NCBI RefSeq assembly: GCF_900101505.1
Contig: NZ_FMZI01000006.1
Span: 1 to 64,000 of the forward strand
Length of the DNA: 64,000 nt
Direction of reading: 5' to 3'
DNA from: Antarctobacter albus
GTDB taxonomy: Bacteria > Pseudomonadota > Alphaproteobacteria > Rhodobacterales > Rhodobacteraceae
The position numbers and the translations under genes were made by a program. The first letter of the stretch is position 1, and every line of letters starts with the position of its first letter. Positions 15,501 to 24,645 of the stretch are shown here, in pieces. The notes beneath the pieces were generated by a model, which worked only from the letters and a program-made list of their open reading frames with translations, was not told the DNA's origin and ran no database searches.

Positions 15501-16919
15501 TCAGGGCAGCCAGCGCTGGACCAGCCGCACCACTTTCTTGACCGTCTCGTTCTCGAACAGCCTGGGGGAGAAATAGGCCCCCGCGGCCCGTTTGTTAATC
15601 TCCCCGATGGTCGGATAGGGCGAAACCATGTTCGAAACCGCGCTCATCTTGAGGCGGTTTGCGATCACCAGCGACCAGAGATTGATCAGCTCCCCGGCCT
15701 GATGGCCCACGATCGACACACCGACGGGGCGCCCCTTGACCACCATGACCTTGATGACACCGCGCGTCCTGCGCTCGGCAATGGCCCGGTCATTGTGGTG
15801 GTAGTCGAACCGCGCGACCTCCATCCGGTCGCCGTGTGCCTTCCGCGCCGCGCCCTCTGTCAGGCCGACCTGCGCCAGTTCCGGGCTTGTGTAGGTGGCC
15901 CAGGGGATGTGATCCGTCTTGGCCGTGGCTGGCAGCCCCAGCAGGGCAGAGCGGATGACGATCCCGGCATGATAGCCGGCCACATGGGTGAACTGCATTC
16001 CGCCCGCCACGTCGCCAATGGCGTAAACGCGAGAGTTGGTGCTCTTTAGACTGGCGTCCACCTTGATGCTCGTCTTGGTGGTCTCGATCCCGGCGGCTTC
16101 GAGGTTCAGCTTGTCGATGTTGGGTTTGCGCCCAACTGCCACCAGCAGGTGAGAGCCCCGGAACACGCGCCCGTCCTTCACTTCGACCTCGATGGCGCCC
16201 GCCTGTCCCCGCACCTCCTGTGCCAGAGCCTCTTCGGCGATCTCGATGCCTTCCTCCCGCAGGGTCTCCAACACGATCCCGGCCAGTTCCGGATCATCCT
16301 TGCCCAGCGCCCTTGCGCCTTCGATCACTGTCACCGCACAGCCCAATCGCCGATGCGCCTGCGCCATTTCCATCCCGATGGGCCCGCCTCCGATGATCAG
16401 CAGGTGTTCGGGACGCTCACGCAGCTTCCACAGGGTTTCATTGGTCAGGTAGGGCACGCCGTCCATGCCCGGGATCGGCGGCACCAGCGGAGAAGACCCG
16501 GTGGCGAGCACGATTCGCCGCGCGGTGATACGGTAATTGCCAGCCTCGACCTCGCGGTCGGACACGAAACGCCCGTATTCGCGGATGACCCGCACGCCAA
16601 AGCCCTCGAACCGCTCCTGGCTGTCCACGGGTTCGATCTGGGAAATCACATCGGCGACATGGTCCTGGGCCGCGGCGTAATCGACCTGTGGCACGGCATT
16701 GGCCACGCCATAGACGGCTGCATGCTCCATCCCGTGCGCCACCTTGGCACTGGCAATCAGCGCCTTGGACGGCACGCAGCCGTAATTCAGGCAGTCGCCA
16801 CCCATCTTGTGACCCTCAAGCAGGATCACGTCGGCGCCCATCTGGCTGGCCCCCGCGGCCACCGACAGGCCACCGGACCCGGCGCCGAGGATCAGCAGAT
16901 CACATGTCAGCTTTTCCAT
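15501..16919 (-). CDS. FAD/NAD(P)-dependent pyridine nucleotide-disulfide oxidoreductase
   Basis: The 472-residue protein has the FAD motif GAGSGG near the N-terminus, the redox-active CLNYGC pair (C43, C48) in GGDCLNYGCVPSK, a second NAD-binding GGGPIGMEMA, and AIGDVAGG. It belongs to the mercuric reductase/dihydrolipoamide dehydrogenase family. At the C-terminus the family His-Glu dyad (HPTxxE) is replaced by YPTIGE, so the classic acid-base His is absent and the substrate is not dihydrolipoamide. The start MEKLT at 16919 is preferred because it lies one base after the stop of the TVP38 gene; the pairing with a TVP38/DedA-like protein is common. Confidence 0.88.
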   Translation of the reverse strand: MEKLTCDLLILGAGSGGLSVAAGASQMGADVILLEGHKMGGDCLNYGCVPSKALIASAKVAHGMEHAAVYGVANAVPQVDYAAAQDHVADVISQIEPVDSQERFEGFGVRVIREYGRFVSDREVEAGNYRITARRIVLATGSSPLVPPIPGMDGVPYLTNETLWKLRERPEHLLIIGGGPIGMEMAQAHRRLGCAVTVIEGARALGKDDPELAGIVLETLREEGIEIAEEALAQEVRGQAGAIEVEVKDGRVFRGSHLLVAVGRKPNIDKLNLEAAGIETTKTSIKVDASLKSTNSRVYAIGDVAGGMQFTHVAGYHAGIVIRSALLGLPATAKTDHIPWATYTSPELAQVGLTEGAARKAHGDRMEVARFDYHHNDRAIAERRTRGVIKVMVVKGRPVGVSIVGHQAGELINLWSLVIANRLKMSAVSNMVSPYPTIGEINKRAAGAYFSPRLFENETVKKVVRLVQRWLP

Positions 16920-16920
16920 C

Positions 16921-17652
16921 TCAGATCCCCTTCCGGCCACGCAGGGCCTTGAGCAGGATCGGCAGGGCGGACAGGGCCGCCAGCCCGAGGATGGGCAGAA
17001 TCACATGCGGGGCAAAGATGATGCCCAGGTCCGGCGTCTCGCCGCGCTCGAACACCTCGCCCAGGCCCGCGCCGACGGAGGTATAGACCACCGCACCCGG
17101 GATGATGCCCAGGAAGGTCGAGATGACATAGCGGTGCACTGGCACCTCGAGAAAGGCAGGGACGAGGTTGGCGACGAAGAAGGGCACCGCAGGGACCAAC
17201 CGGATCAGGAACAGCATCGACCACTGATTCTCGTCGATGCCGTCCTTGATCTTTTTCACCATGCCCTGAGAATGCTCCAGCCTGTCGCCGAGGCGCGCGC
17301 CCAAGCCCCAGCGGGCAGCCAGGAAGATTCCCGTGGCGCCCAGCGTGGCGGCGGTCACGTTGTAGAGCGCGCCGGGAAAGGTCGCGAAGAGAAAGCCGCC
17401 GGTCAGCGTGGCAATCGTGGCCCCCGGCAGGGAAAACCCGACGATGACGACGTAGACCGCCATGAACAGCCCCAGCGTCAGCAGGTAATGCGCGTCACGG
17501 AACCCCAGCAGCGCCTCTCGGTTGTCGGCCAGTGTCTGAAAGCTCAGCAGGTCGCCCAGCGTGAAGTACCCGATGATCGCCACCACGAGGATGGCCAGCA
17601 GGGGCAGGTGGCGTCGGAGGCCGGGTTTGGGCGTGTCGGTCATGTCGCTCAT
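16921..17652 (-). CDS. TVP38/TMEM64 family membrane protein
   Basis: The 243-residue protein has about six membrane segments and the family motifs GATIATLTGGFLFATFPGAL and LIRLVPAVPFFVANLVPAF, with the conserved F/L-R-L-P core. TVP38 proteins are related to DedA flippase-like proteins; a role in lipid or small-molecule transport is inferred from the family. ATG 17652 follows about 390 bp without genes. It is immediately followed by the flavoprotein gene, suggesting a two- or three-gene operon with the histidine kinase. Confidence 0.88.
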   Translation of the reverse strand: MSDMTDTPKPGLRRHLPLLAILVVAIIGYFTLGDLLSFQTLADNREALLGFRDAHYLLTLGLFMAVYVVIVGFSLPGATIATLTGGFLFATFPGALYNVTAATLGATGIFLAARWGLGARLGDRLEHSQGMVKKIKDGIDENQWSMLFLIRLVPAVPFFVANLVPAFLEVPVHRYVISTFLGIIPGAVVYTSVGAGLGEVFERGETPDLGIIFAPHVILPILGLAALSALPILLKALRGRKGI

Positions 17653-17949
17653 CGTTCGGGGCCTTTGGGTTGCGGCAGGGGCACCGCATAGATGCCCCCG
17701 ACGCCACCGGGAAAACAGCCGTCTCACGCCCGCTTGATCCGGCTTGTTCCCCAGCGTGAGAAATTCACGCCCGAAAAGCCAGAGTGAAACATTTCGCGGG
17801 TCAGGCCGCATGCAAGTGTTGCAGTCGGAACCGGAAGGCCACAAAGGTTCAGTGCACCGAGGGTCGGCACGCCTGCCCCGTGTGGTCGGACGCCGCTCCG
17901 AACGCCTGTCAGGCACCCGCGCCATTGGCAAAAAAACCATGACACCCAT
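17653..17949. other. Intergenic region upstream of TVP38 and rpmH
   Basis: About 300 bp between divergent genes with no supported ORF. It should hold the TVP38 promoter on the minus strand, which I cannot place. The rpmH promoter starts at its right end. Confidence 0.4.
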
Positions 17950-17978
17950 TTGACAGGGGACGCCCGCCCCCCTATAGG
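17950..17978 (+). promoter_or_regulatory. Strong sigma-70 promoter of rpmH
   Basis: TTGACA, 17-bp spacer, TATAGG. Transcription would start near 17985, giving an rpmH leader of about 55 bases. A near-consensus promoter fits the highly expressed rpmH-rnpA operon. Confidence 0.75.
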
Positions 17979-17999
17979 CAGGGCTTCGAATTTCCTGCG

Positions 18000-18015
18000 C
18001 CCGAGTCGACTCGGG
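18000..18015. repeat. Perfect 16-bp palindrome in the rpmH leader
   Basis: CCCGAGTCGACTCGGG lies between the predicted transcription start and the rpmH start codon. It could be an operator or an RNA hairpin in the leader. Confidence 0.6.
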
Positions 18016-18038
18016 GGCATTGAACCGGAGTAGCCGCG

Positions 18039-18173
18039 ATGAAACGCACCTTCCAGCCGTCGAACCTCGTCCGCAAGCGTCGCCACGGGTTCCGCGCCCG
18101 CATGGCCACCAAGGCAGGTCGCAAGATCCTGAACGCGCGCCGCGCCCGCGGCCGCAAGAGCCTGAGCGCCTGA
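18039..18173 (+). CDS. rpmH: 50S ribosomal protein L34
   Basis: The 44-residue basic protein [20 protein letters not shown]... followed by [20 protein letters not shown] and LSA is full-length L34 of the large ribosomal subunit. It lies in the classic order rpmH-rnpA-yidD behind a strong promoter. Confidence 0.98.
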
Positions 18174-18202
18174 TCCCCACGCCGCCCACAGCGGAGCGGG
18201 AG

Positions 18203-18598
18203 ATGAACGCCGACGAAAAAGCCGCCGCGGATCGCTCCGAGGCGGCCTTTTTGCCGTTGACGGTTCTGGCCCGGCGCGCAGATTTCCTGCGCGCGGCTCG
18301 TGCCCGTCGCGCTCCGACAGAGGGGTTCCTGCTGCAGGCCCGGCAACGCCAGGACGGCGAGGCAGAGGGTATCCGCGTCGGGTTCACCTGCTCCAAGAAG
18401 GTCGGCAACGCCGTCGCCCGCAATCGGGCCAAGCGGCGCCTGCGCGAAATCGCGCGCCTGATCCTGCCCGAGCAGGGCCGGGACGGCTGGGATTATGTTC
18501 TGATCGGCCGCGCGGAAAAGACTGCCTGGCGCGATTTCACCGCCCTGCAGGCCGACCTGCGCCATGCCCTGCGCAAGGTGCACGGGGGCAGCAGATGA
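18203..18598 (+). CDS. rnpA: Ribonuclease P protein component
   Basis: The 131-residue basic protein carries the RNase P signature ([20 protein letters not shown] then LREIARL) and [20 protein letters not shown]. It binds RNase P RNA to mature tRNA 5' ends. ATG 18203 is preceded by GGAGCGGGAG. It sits 29 bp after rpmH and overlaps yidD by four bases. Confidence 0.96.
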   Translation: MNADEKAAADRSEAAFLPLTVLARRADFLRAARARRAPTEGFLLQARQRQDGEAEGIRVGFTCSKKVGNAVARNRAKRRLREIARLILPEQGRDGWDYVLIGRAEKTAWRDFTALQADLRHALRKVHGGSR

Positions 18599-18816
18599 GT
18601 CCGTTCGCCCATATCGTCGCCCTGCCCGTGCGCGCCTATCGCCTCGTGCTCAGCCCCTGGGTCGGCCACGGGTGCCGCTTTCATCCCACCTGTTCCGTCT
18701 ACGCGCTGGAAGCGCTGGAAAAACATGGCGCGCTCAAGGGCAGCTGGCTGGCCGCGCGGCGCATTGCCCGCTGCCACCCCTGGGGCGGCTCCGGCATCGA
18801 CAACGTGCCCGATTGA
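18595..18816 (+). CDS. yidD: Membrane protein insertion efficiency factor YidD
   Basis: The 73-residue protein matches YidD over its length: [58 protein letters not shown]. It is a small amphipathic protein at the inner membrane thought to aid YidC-dependent insertion. Its ATG overlaps the rnpA stop. The yidC gene follows 3.3 kb downstream after ttcA and an EAL gene. Confidence 0.96.
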   Translation: MSPFAHIVALPVRAYRLVLSPWVGHGCRFHPTCSVYALEALEKHGALKGSWLAARRIARCHPWGGSGIDNVPD

Positions 18817-18935
18817 CCACAGCCACGGGCACATTCGCCTCGTGCCCAGGCATTTTCCAAAAAACATGTACCATTTTCGACCGGGCTCGGCTAACGACCC
18901 CGCAGAGACCACGCATCAACAAGAGGAGGTCCGAC

Positions 18936-19019
18936 ATGAACGATCAGACTTTCTCGCGCCGCGCGGCCTCTCTCGAAGCGACCTGGGGCAACGGCTTTCG
19001 CCGATCCGTCCAGGACTAA
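18936..19019 (+). CDS. Very small 27-aa ORF with a consensus ribosome-binding site
   Basis: ATG 18936 is preceded by AAGAGGAGGT (AGGAGG at 18923-18928, 7 bp spacing), a much stronger site than most genes here. The product opens MNDQTFSRRAASLEATW and ends FRRSVQD. It is short, with a basic and hydrophobic mix, and no known family. It may be a real small protein or a leader peptide for the ORF or ttcA downstream. Confidence 0.4.
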   Translation: MNDQTFSRRAASLEATWGNGFRRSVQD

Positions 19020-19163
19020 CACCGCTTCACTTCCGGCCCTCGCCTGACGCGGGTCGTTTTCCAACCAACCATCGCTGACATTCGCGCCCGGGGTCCCCCG
19101 TGCGTCGTCAGTCCATTTCAAACCAGACCAGGAGTCCGGCCCTTTTCGCGCCGGGAAACACTT

Positions 19164-19418
19164 ATGAACAATCCCGCAGTCGCTCGGCATCCGAGCACCG
19201 ACATCGCCTCCACCATCGCGCAACACGGTGCGCCCAGGGTGCTTGCCGCCGCCCTGGCCGCGCTGTTCAGGGCCCCGAGAATGCGGCCTCCGCCACCGCT
19301 TGCAGAGGATCTGACCGATCATCTCAGGCGGGACGTCGGTCTGCCGCCAAAGACCTTGGTGGACAGACGCCTGGCGATCCAACCCTTCGTTCCGGCACCC
19401 GGCCCTGGCCCGCGATAA
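19164..19418 (+). CDS. Hypothetical protein with DUF1127-like tail
   Basis: The 84-residue product has an N-terminal alanine-rich helix ([13 protein letters not shown]) and a C-terminal [20 protein letters not shown], which resembles the LSDHLRRDIGL pattern of DUF1127/YjiS proteins. DUF1127 proteins are small regulators with roles in RNA and metabolism in some alphaproteobacteria; membership here is tentative. It lies in the gap between yidD and ttcA. Confidence 0.45.
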   Translation: MNNPAVARHPSTDIASTIAQHGAPRVLAAALAALFRAPRMRPPPPLAEDLTDHLRRDVGLPPKTLVDRRLAIQPFVPAPGPGPR

Positions 19419-19456
19419 CACTTGCCCAAGTCGCGGCGGGGACGTATCCCCGCCGC

Positions 19457-20320
19457 ATGCTGGATCATGCTGACGACATTCACCCCCTGTTCCACGGGGC
19501 GCCCAAGACCACCGAGTTCAAGAAGCTCCGCAAACGGATCGTGCAGAACGTGCGCGAGGCCGTGGAGCAATACGGCATGGTCGAAGAAGGGGCCAAATGG
19601 CTTGTCTGCCTGTCCGGCGGCAAGGACAGCTATACGCTGCTCGCGGTGCTGCACGAGCTGAAGTGGCGCGGGCTGCTGCCGGTCGAAATCCTGGCCTGCA
19701 ACCTCGACCAGGGCCAGCCGGGCTTTCCGGCAACCGTTCTGCCGGAGTTCCTGGAAAAGATGCAGGTGCCCCACCGGATCGAGTACCAAGACACCTATTC
19801 CATCGTGGTCGACAAGGTGCCCCAGGGCCGGACCTATTGCGCGCTCTGCTCGCGCCTGCGGCGGGGCAATCTGTACCGGATCGCGCGCGAAGAGGGCTGT
19901 TCGGCCGTCGTGCTGGGCCATCACCGGGATGACATCCTGGAAACCTTCTTCATGAACCTGTTCCACGGCGGGCGACTGGCGACCATGCCGCCGAAACTTG
20001 TCAACGAAGAGGGCGACCTGTTCGTTTACCGTCCGTTGGCACATGTGGCAGAGGCGGACTGCGACCGATTCGCGCGGGCCATGAACTATCCGATCATTCC
20101 CTGTGACCTCTGTGGCAGCCAGGACGGCCTGCAGCGTCAGCAGGTCAAGCAAATCCTTGATGGATGGGAGAAAAACTCTCCCGGAAGGCGCCAGGTCATG
20201 TTCCGGGCGCTGATGAACGTCCGCCCGTCGCATATGCTGGATCCGGGATTGTTCGACTTTGCCGGCCTCATGCGGGACATGGAATCGCCCAATTCCTTGA
20301 AAAACCCGGAGCCGCGTTAA
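19457..20320 (+). CDS. ttcA: tRNA 2-thiocytidine(32) synthetase TtcA
   Basis: The 287-residue protein has the PP-loop SGGKDS (residues 53-58) and two cysteine pairs, C128/C131 (CALC) and C216/C219 (CDLC), that in TtcA hold an iron-sulfur cluster and act in thiolation of C32 of certain tRNAs. [19 protein letters not shown] is also a family hallmark. ATG 19457 gives the usual N-terminus; the frame is open further upstream but without family features. It stands alone between small ORFs and the EAL gene. Confidence 0.95.
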   Translation: MLDHADDIHPLFHGAPKTTEFKKLRKRIVQNVREAVEQYGMVEEGAKWLVCLSGGKDSYTLLAVLHELKWRGLLPVEILACNLDQGQPGFPATVLPEFLEKMQVPHRIEYQDTYSIVVDKVPQGRTYCALCSRLRRGNLYRIAREEGCSAVVLGHHRDDILETFFMNLFHGGRLATMPPKLVNEEGDLFVYRPLAHVAEADCDRFARAMNYPIIPCDLCGSQDGLQRQQVKQILDGWEKNSPGRRQVMFRALMNVRPSHMLDPGLFDFAGLMRDMESPNSLKNPEPR

Positions 20321-20354
20321 GAACCGAGTTACCAGCGTCGCCTAGTCTCGCCTC

Positions 20355-21920
20355 ATGAGGTACAAGGACACGGGCATGTTGGCGTCACTTCGCGCGCTTC
20401 CGACAACGCTGCGCACAGGCGTGCGGCGGGGTCTGCAGGGACCACAGGCTTTGGCATTCCTGCCTGCGGCGGCGCTTGCCGCCTTCTGGCTGGGGGGCGA
20501 GGCGCTGTTGCTGGTGGTTGCCCTGGGCACGCCGGGCATCTTTCTTCTGGTCGGCGTCCCCGCGGACCGGGGCGATGGCCGGTCGGGAACCGATCAGGCC
20601 GACATCGTCGACAGCATCGCGGCCACGCAATTGGCGCAACAGGCGCTGGACAATGCGCGCGCGGCCAACCTGGCGACGGCCTGCCTGCTGATCGAGGTCG
20701 ACGGCCTTACCGAAGTGGCCCAGCAGACCGATGAGGCAACGGTCGACGCCCTGCGCGAACTGACCCTGGGCCGCCTGCGCAAGACCCTGCGCCGCGATGA
20801 CGAGGCCGTGCGCCTGGGCGAAACACGATTCGTGATCTTCCTCGGCCCCTCGCTGCGGCTTGACCTCGAGGCATTGCTGCAACTCTCCGGCCGCCTGCAG
20901 AACGCGGTCGAAGAACCTGCATCGGTTGGCGATGCCATGCGCTATCTATCGGGGTCCATCGGGTTCTGCGGCAGCCTGCGGCTGAGCAACGACGCCTCCG
21001 GCAAGCAACTGCTGGAAGCGGCGCAGGTCGCACTTGAGGAAGCAACCGCCAATGGCCCCTCGGCGATCCGTGCCTGGTCCGAAAACATGCGCCAGGCCCA
21101 CATGGAACAGCGTTCCCTGCGCAACGAGGTGGATCGCGCCCTGTCGAACGGTCAAATCCAGCCCTGGTTCCAACCCCAGATCTGCACCTCGACCGGTGCG
21201 ATCAGCGGGGTCGAGGCGCTGGCGCGCTGGATCCACCCCGAACGCGGCATCGTCCCGCCCGCGCAATTCCTGCGCGTGCTCGAAGACGCCGGGCGCATGG
21301 AACAGCTGTCGGAGGTCATCCTGCAGCATTCTCTGACCGCACTGCGCAGCTGGGACCAGGCCGGGCTCGACATTCCACGCGTCAGCGTGAATTTTTCCGA
21401 CCCCGAACTGCGCGACCCCCGCCTTGTCGACCGCATCCAATGGGAGCTCGACCGCTTCGGCCTGACCGCCGAACGGCTGGGAATCGAGGTTCTTGAAACC
21501 GTGATCGCAGGCGCGCCAGAGGGAATCGTGGCCCGCAACATCGTCGAACTGGGCAAGATCGGCTGCCATATCGACCTCGACGATTTCGGCACGGGTCATG
21601 CCTCGATCACCTCGCTGCGCCGGTTCCACGTACACCGGCTCAAGATCGACCGCAGCTTTGTCACCCGCGTCGACCGCGACGAGGATCAGCACCGGATGCT
21701 GGCCGCGGTCCTGGGCCTGGCAGACCGGCTGGGCCTGGAAACCCTTGCCGAGGGCGTCGAAAGCGTGGGCGAACACGCGCTGCTGGCCCAGCTTGGCTGT
21801 GATCACGTCCAGGGCTTTGGCATCGCCCGCCCGATGCCCGTCGACAAGCTGATCGACTGGGCACATGAACATGACGCCCGGATCGCCGACGCCAGGAAAC
21901 TGGGCGGCACCACCGGCTGA
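20355..21920 (+). CDS. EAL-domain c-di-GMP phosphodiesterase with degenerate GGDEF domain
   Basis: The 521-residue protein has an N-terminal membrane region (about 36-70), a GGDEF-like domain with the active-site loop reading RLGETRFVIFL instead of GGDEF, and a C-terminal EAL domain. The EAL catalytic set is complete: GVEALARW, SVNFSDPEL, LGIEVLET, IDLDDFGTG, RLKIDRSF, LAEGVES and VQGFG. It should therefore hydrolyse c-di-GMP, with the GGDEF part possibly sensory. A start at 20376 (MLAS) is also possible. Its position between ttcA and yidC may simply be local gene order. Confidence 0.9.
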   Translation: MRYKDTGMLASLRALPTTLRTGVRRGLQGPQALAFLPAAALAAFWLGGEALLLVVALGTPGIFLLVGVPADRGDGRSGTDQADIVDSIAATQLAQQALDNARAANLATACLLIEVDGLTEVAQQTDEATVDALRELTLGRLRKTLRRDDEAVRLGETRFVIFLGPSLRLDLEALLQLSGRLQNAVEEPASVGDAMRYLSGSIGFCGSLRLSNDASGKQLLEAAQVALEEATANGPSAIRAWSENMRQAHMEQRSLRNEVDRALSNGQIQPWFQPQICTSTGAISGVEALARWIHPERGIVPPAQFLRVLEDAGRMEQLSEVILQHSLTALRSWDQAGLDIPRVSVNFSDPELRDPRLVDRIQWELDRFGLTAERLGIEVLETVIAGAPEGIVARNIVELGKIGCHIDLDDFGTGHASITSLRRFHVHRLKIDRSFVTRVDRDEDQHRMLAAVLGLADRLGLETLAEGVESVGEHALLAQLGCDHVQGFGIARPMPVDKLIDWAHEHDARIADARKLGGTTG

Positions 21921-22072
21921 GCCGGAAAGCCCTTTCCGAACACCTGCCATCCCCTTGCTCGGGTTCGGCATCCATGTGCCACACCGCCCCGTCCGGCTGG
22001 ATTCCGCTTGACCTTTGCACTGCGGGACGTTTGAACCCAGCGATGACTTTCAACGGATAGGTGGCCGGCCTC

Positions 22073-23905
22073 ATGGACGATCAGAACAAGAACCTGCTTC
22101 TCGCGACCGCGCTCAGCATGGTCGTGATCCTTGTATGGTTCCTGCTGTTTCCCCCTCCGGAGCCGACTGAGGATCCGAATGCTCCGGTGGCCACCGAAAC
22201 CGACGCCCCCGCGCCCGACGGCGTGGCAACCGCGCCGCGTGCCGCTGATCCCTTGGGCGGCGGAACACCGGCAGAGGCCCCCGCGGCCAATGCCGACACG
22301 ACGGAGGCCCCTCGCCTGCCGCTGGACAGCGCCCGCCTGGAAGGGTCGATCTCGCTCACTGGCGGCCGCATCGACGACCTGCGGCTCAAGGACTATCACG
22401 TCGAACTGTCGGTGGAATCGCCCATCGTGCAGATGCTTGACCCGGTCGGCAGCTCCAACCCCTACTACGCGCTCTACGGCTGGGCGCCTGGCAACGGATT
22501 GGCGCTGTCGGATGTCCCCGGGGCCAATACCTCCTGGACCATCGAAAGCGGCGAGACCCTGACCCCCGACAGCCCTGTGACCCTGCGCTGGGAAAGCCCC
22601 GCCGGGTTGATTTTCCGCCGGACCATCTCTGTCGACGAGGATTTCATGTTCTCGGTCACGCAGGCGGTCGAGAACACCGGCGACCAGACCGTGTCCCTGG
22701 CCCCCTACGGCGTGCTCGCGCGGCACGGCGAACCGGACGACCTCAAGAACTTCTTCGTGCTGTTCGAAGGCGCGCTGCAGATGTCCGACGGCATCCTGGA
22801 GCAGACCAAGTACAAGAACATCCCCGATCTGGACATGCTGCCCGCCGAGGGCACGCAGGCCACGGTCGAGCGTGTGCAGGAAACCGGCTGGGTCGGGTTC
22901 ACGGATCACTACTGGATGGCGACGCTGATCCCCGACGCGGGGACGCCGTTCAAGTCGGTGGTCAAATACGACGCCCGCCGCGACATCTACCAGACAGAGG
23001 CGGTGCTGCCGACCGTCGAACTGGCGCCCGGCGCCAGCCGGGAGGTCAGCAGCAAGCTCTTTGCCGGTGCCAAGGAATGGGAAACCATCCGGGAATACCA
23101 AAAGGCCGGCATCGACCGCTTCCTCGACTCGATCGACTGGGGCTGGTTCTTCTTCATCACCAAATACATGTTCGCCGTCCTGCACTGGCTGAACCTGCAT
23201 ATCGGCAACATGGGCCTCGCCATCATCGCTCTGACCTTGCTGCTCAAGGCGCTGCTGTTCCCGCTGGCCTATAAATCCTATGCCTCGATGGCCAAGATGA
23301 AGGAACTCCAGCCTGAGATGGAAAAGCTCAAGGAGCGCGCGGGCGACGACCGCGAGAAGCTCCAGAAAGAGATGATGGCGCTCTACAAGAAGGAAAAGGT
23401 CAACCCGGCCGCCGGCTGCCTGCCGATCCTTCTGCAGATCCCGATCTTCTTCTCTCTTTACAAGGTGATCTTCGTCACGCTGGAACTGCGGCACGCCAAC
23501 TTCTTTGGCCCGTTCAACGATCTCTCGGCGCCTGATCCGACCTCGCTCTACAACCTGTTCGGCCTGCTGCCCTGGGGCGCGCCCGATCCGCAGTCGATCC
23601 TGGCCCTGGTCTTCATCGGCATCCTGCCGCTGCTTCTGGGTATCTCGATGTGGCTGCAGCAAAAGCTGAACCCGGCGCCCGCCGATCCGACGCAGCAGAT
23701 GATCTTTGCCTGGATGCCCTGGGTCTTCATGTTCATGCTGGGCGGTTTCGCCAGCGGCCTGGTGGTCTACTGGATCACCAACAACGTGATCACCTTCATG
23801 CAGCAGTACATGATCATGCGCAGCCACGGGTACACGCCCGACATCATGGGCAACATCAAGTCCAGCGTGAAAAAGAAGAAGGACAAGGAGCAGGACAGCA
23901 AATGA
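22073..23905 (+). CDS. yidC: Membrane protein insertase YidC
   Basis: The 610-residue protein starts with the conserved MDDQNKNLLLATALSMVVIL membrane anchor, has a long periplasmic beta domain (about 60-345), and then the conserved insertase core with five membrane spans, including KYMFAVLHWLNLHIGNMGLA and the cytoplasmic KMKELQPEMEKLKER loop. It inserts proteins into the inner membrane alone or with SecYEG. ATG 22073 gives the family N-terminus; the upstream GTG at 22061 is not needed. The stop overlaps the MOSC gene start, beginning the yidC-MOSC-yihA run. Confidence 0.97.
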   Translation: MDDQNKNLLLATALSMVVILVWFLLFPPPEPTEDPNAPVATETDAPAPDGVATAPRAADPLGGGTPAEAPAANADTTEAPRLPLDSARLEGSISLTGGRIDDLRLKDYHVELSVESPIVQMLDPVGSSNPYYALYGWAPGNGLALSDVPGANTSWTIESGETLTPDSPVTLRWESPAGLIFRRTISVDEDFMFSVTQAVENTGDQTVSLAPYGVLARHGEPDDLKNFFVLFEGALQMSDGILEQTKYKNIPDLDMLPAEGTQATVERVQETGWVGFTDHYWMATLIPDAGTPFKSVVKYDARRDIYQTEAVLPTVELAPGASREVSSKLFAGAKEWETIREYQKAGIDRFLDSIDWGWFFFITKYMFAVLHWLNLHIGNMGLAIIALTLLLKALLFPLAYKSYASMAKMKELQPEMEKLKERAGDDREKLQKEMMALYKKEKVNPAAGCLPILLQIPIFFSLYKVIFVTLELRHANFFGPFNDLSAPDPTSLYNLFGLLPWGAPDPQSILALVFIGILPLLLGISMWLQQKLNPAPADPTQQMIFAWMPWVFMFMLGGFASGLVVYWITNNVITFMQQYMIMRSHGYTPDIMGNIKSSVKKKKDKEQDSK

Positions 23906-24645
23906 CCCGTTCCCTGACCGCGATCTGGCGCTTTCCGATCAAGAGCCACGGCCGGGAAGAGCTGGACGCGGTCACGCTGAGCGCCGGGCAGTGCCTGCCC
24001 TGGGATCGCCTTTGGGCTGTCGCACATGACCGGTCCGGTGCCGATGGTTCGGAATGGGTCTCCTGCCGGAACTTCTCGATCGGCAGCAAGGCCCCCGCGC
24101 TGGGGGCCATCTCTGCCCGGCTGGACGAGGCATCGGCCACGGTCACGCTCTCACACCCGGACCGGGACGACCTGACCCTGCGGCCCGACGACGAAGGCGA
24201 CAAGCTGATCGCCTGGGCCGGCGGGTTCATCCCGGAAAACCGCGCGCAATCCGCCCGGGTGGTGCGCGGCAGGACCCGCGGCTTTACCGACAGCGATTTC
24301 CCCTCGATCACACTGTGCAACCTGTCCTCGCACCGGGCCGTGGAACAGCGGCTTGGCCATGCCCTGTCGATCCACCGCTGGCGCGGCAATCTCTGGTTCG
24401 ATGGCGGCGCCCCCTGGGAAGAGTTCGACTGGATCGACCGCGAGGTACAGATCGGCGAGGCGGTTCTGATCCCGCGCGAACGCACGGACCGCTGCCTTGC
24501 CACCCACAACAATCCCGACACCGGAAAGCGTGATCATGACGTGCTGGGCACGCTGGATCACTGGGATCACCGCGATTTCTCGGTCCGGGCCGAGGTCGTG
24601 CGCAGCGGACGGATCGCGCTTGGCGACCGCGTGGAGGTTCTGTGA
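23902..24645 (+). CDS. MOSC domain protein
   Basis: The 247-residue protein has the MOSC N-terminal beta barrel motif IWRFPIKSHGREEL and the sulfur-carrier region with RTDRCLATHNNPDTGKRDHD. MOSC proteins are linked to molybdenum-cofactor sulfuration and reductases such as YcbX; the specific substrate is unknown. It overlaps yidC at ATGA and its TGA overlaps the next ATG, so the three genes are translationally coupled. Confidence 0.88.
   Translation: MTRSLTAIWRFPIKSHGREELDAVTLSAGQCLPWDRLWAVAHDRSGADGSEWVSCRNFSIGSKAPALGAISARLDEASATVTLSHPDRDDLTLRPDDEGDKLIAWAGGFIPENRAQSARVVRGRTRGFTDSDFPSITLCNLSSHRAVEQRLGHALSIHRWRGNLWFDGGAPWEEFDWIDREVQIGEAVLIPRERTDRCLATHNNPDTGKRDHDVLGTLDHWDHRDFSVRAEVVRSGRIALGDRVEVL

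Noticed and set aside
21803-23827. A 674-codon open frame on the minus strand
   Set aside because: It is antisense to yidC and the end of the EAL gene; the long frame comes from third-position GC bias. Its residues are dominated by Gly, His, Arg and Gln without domain motifs.
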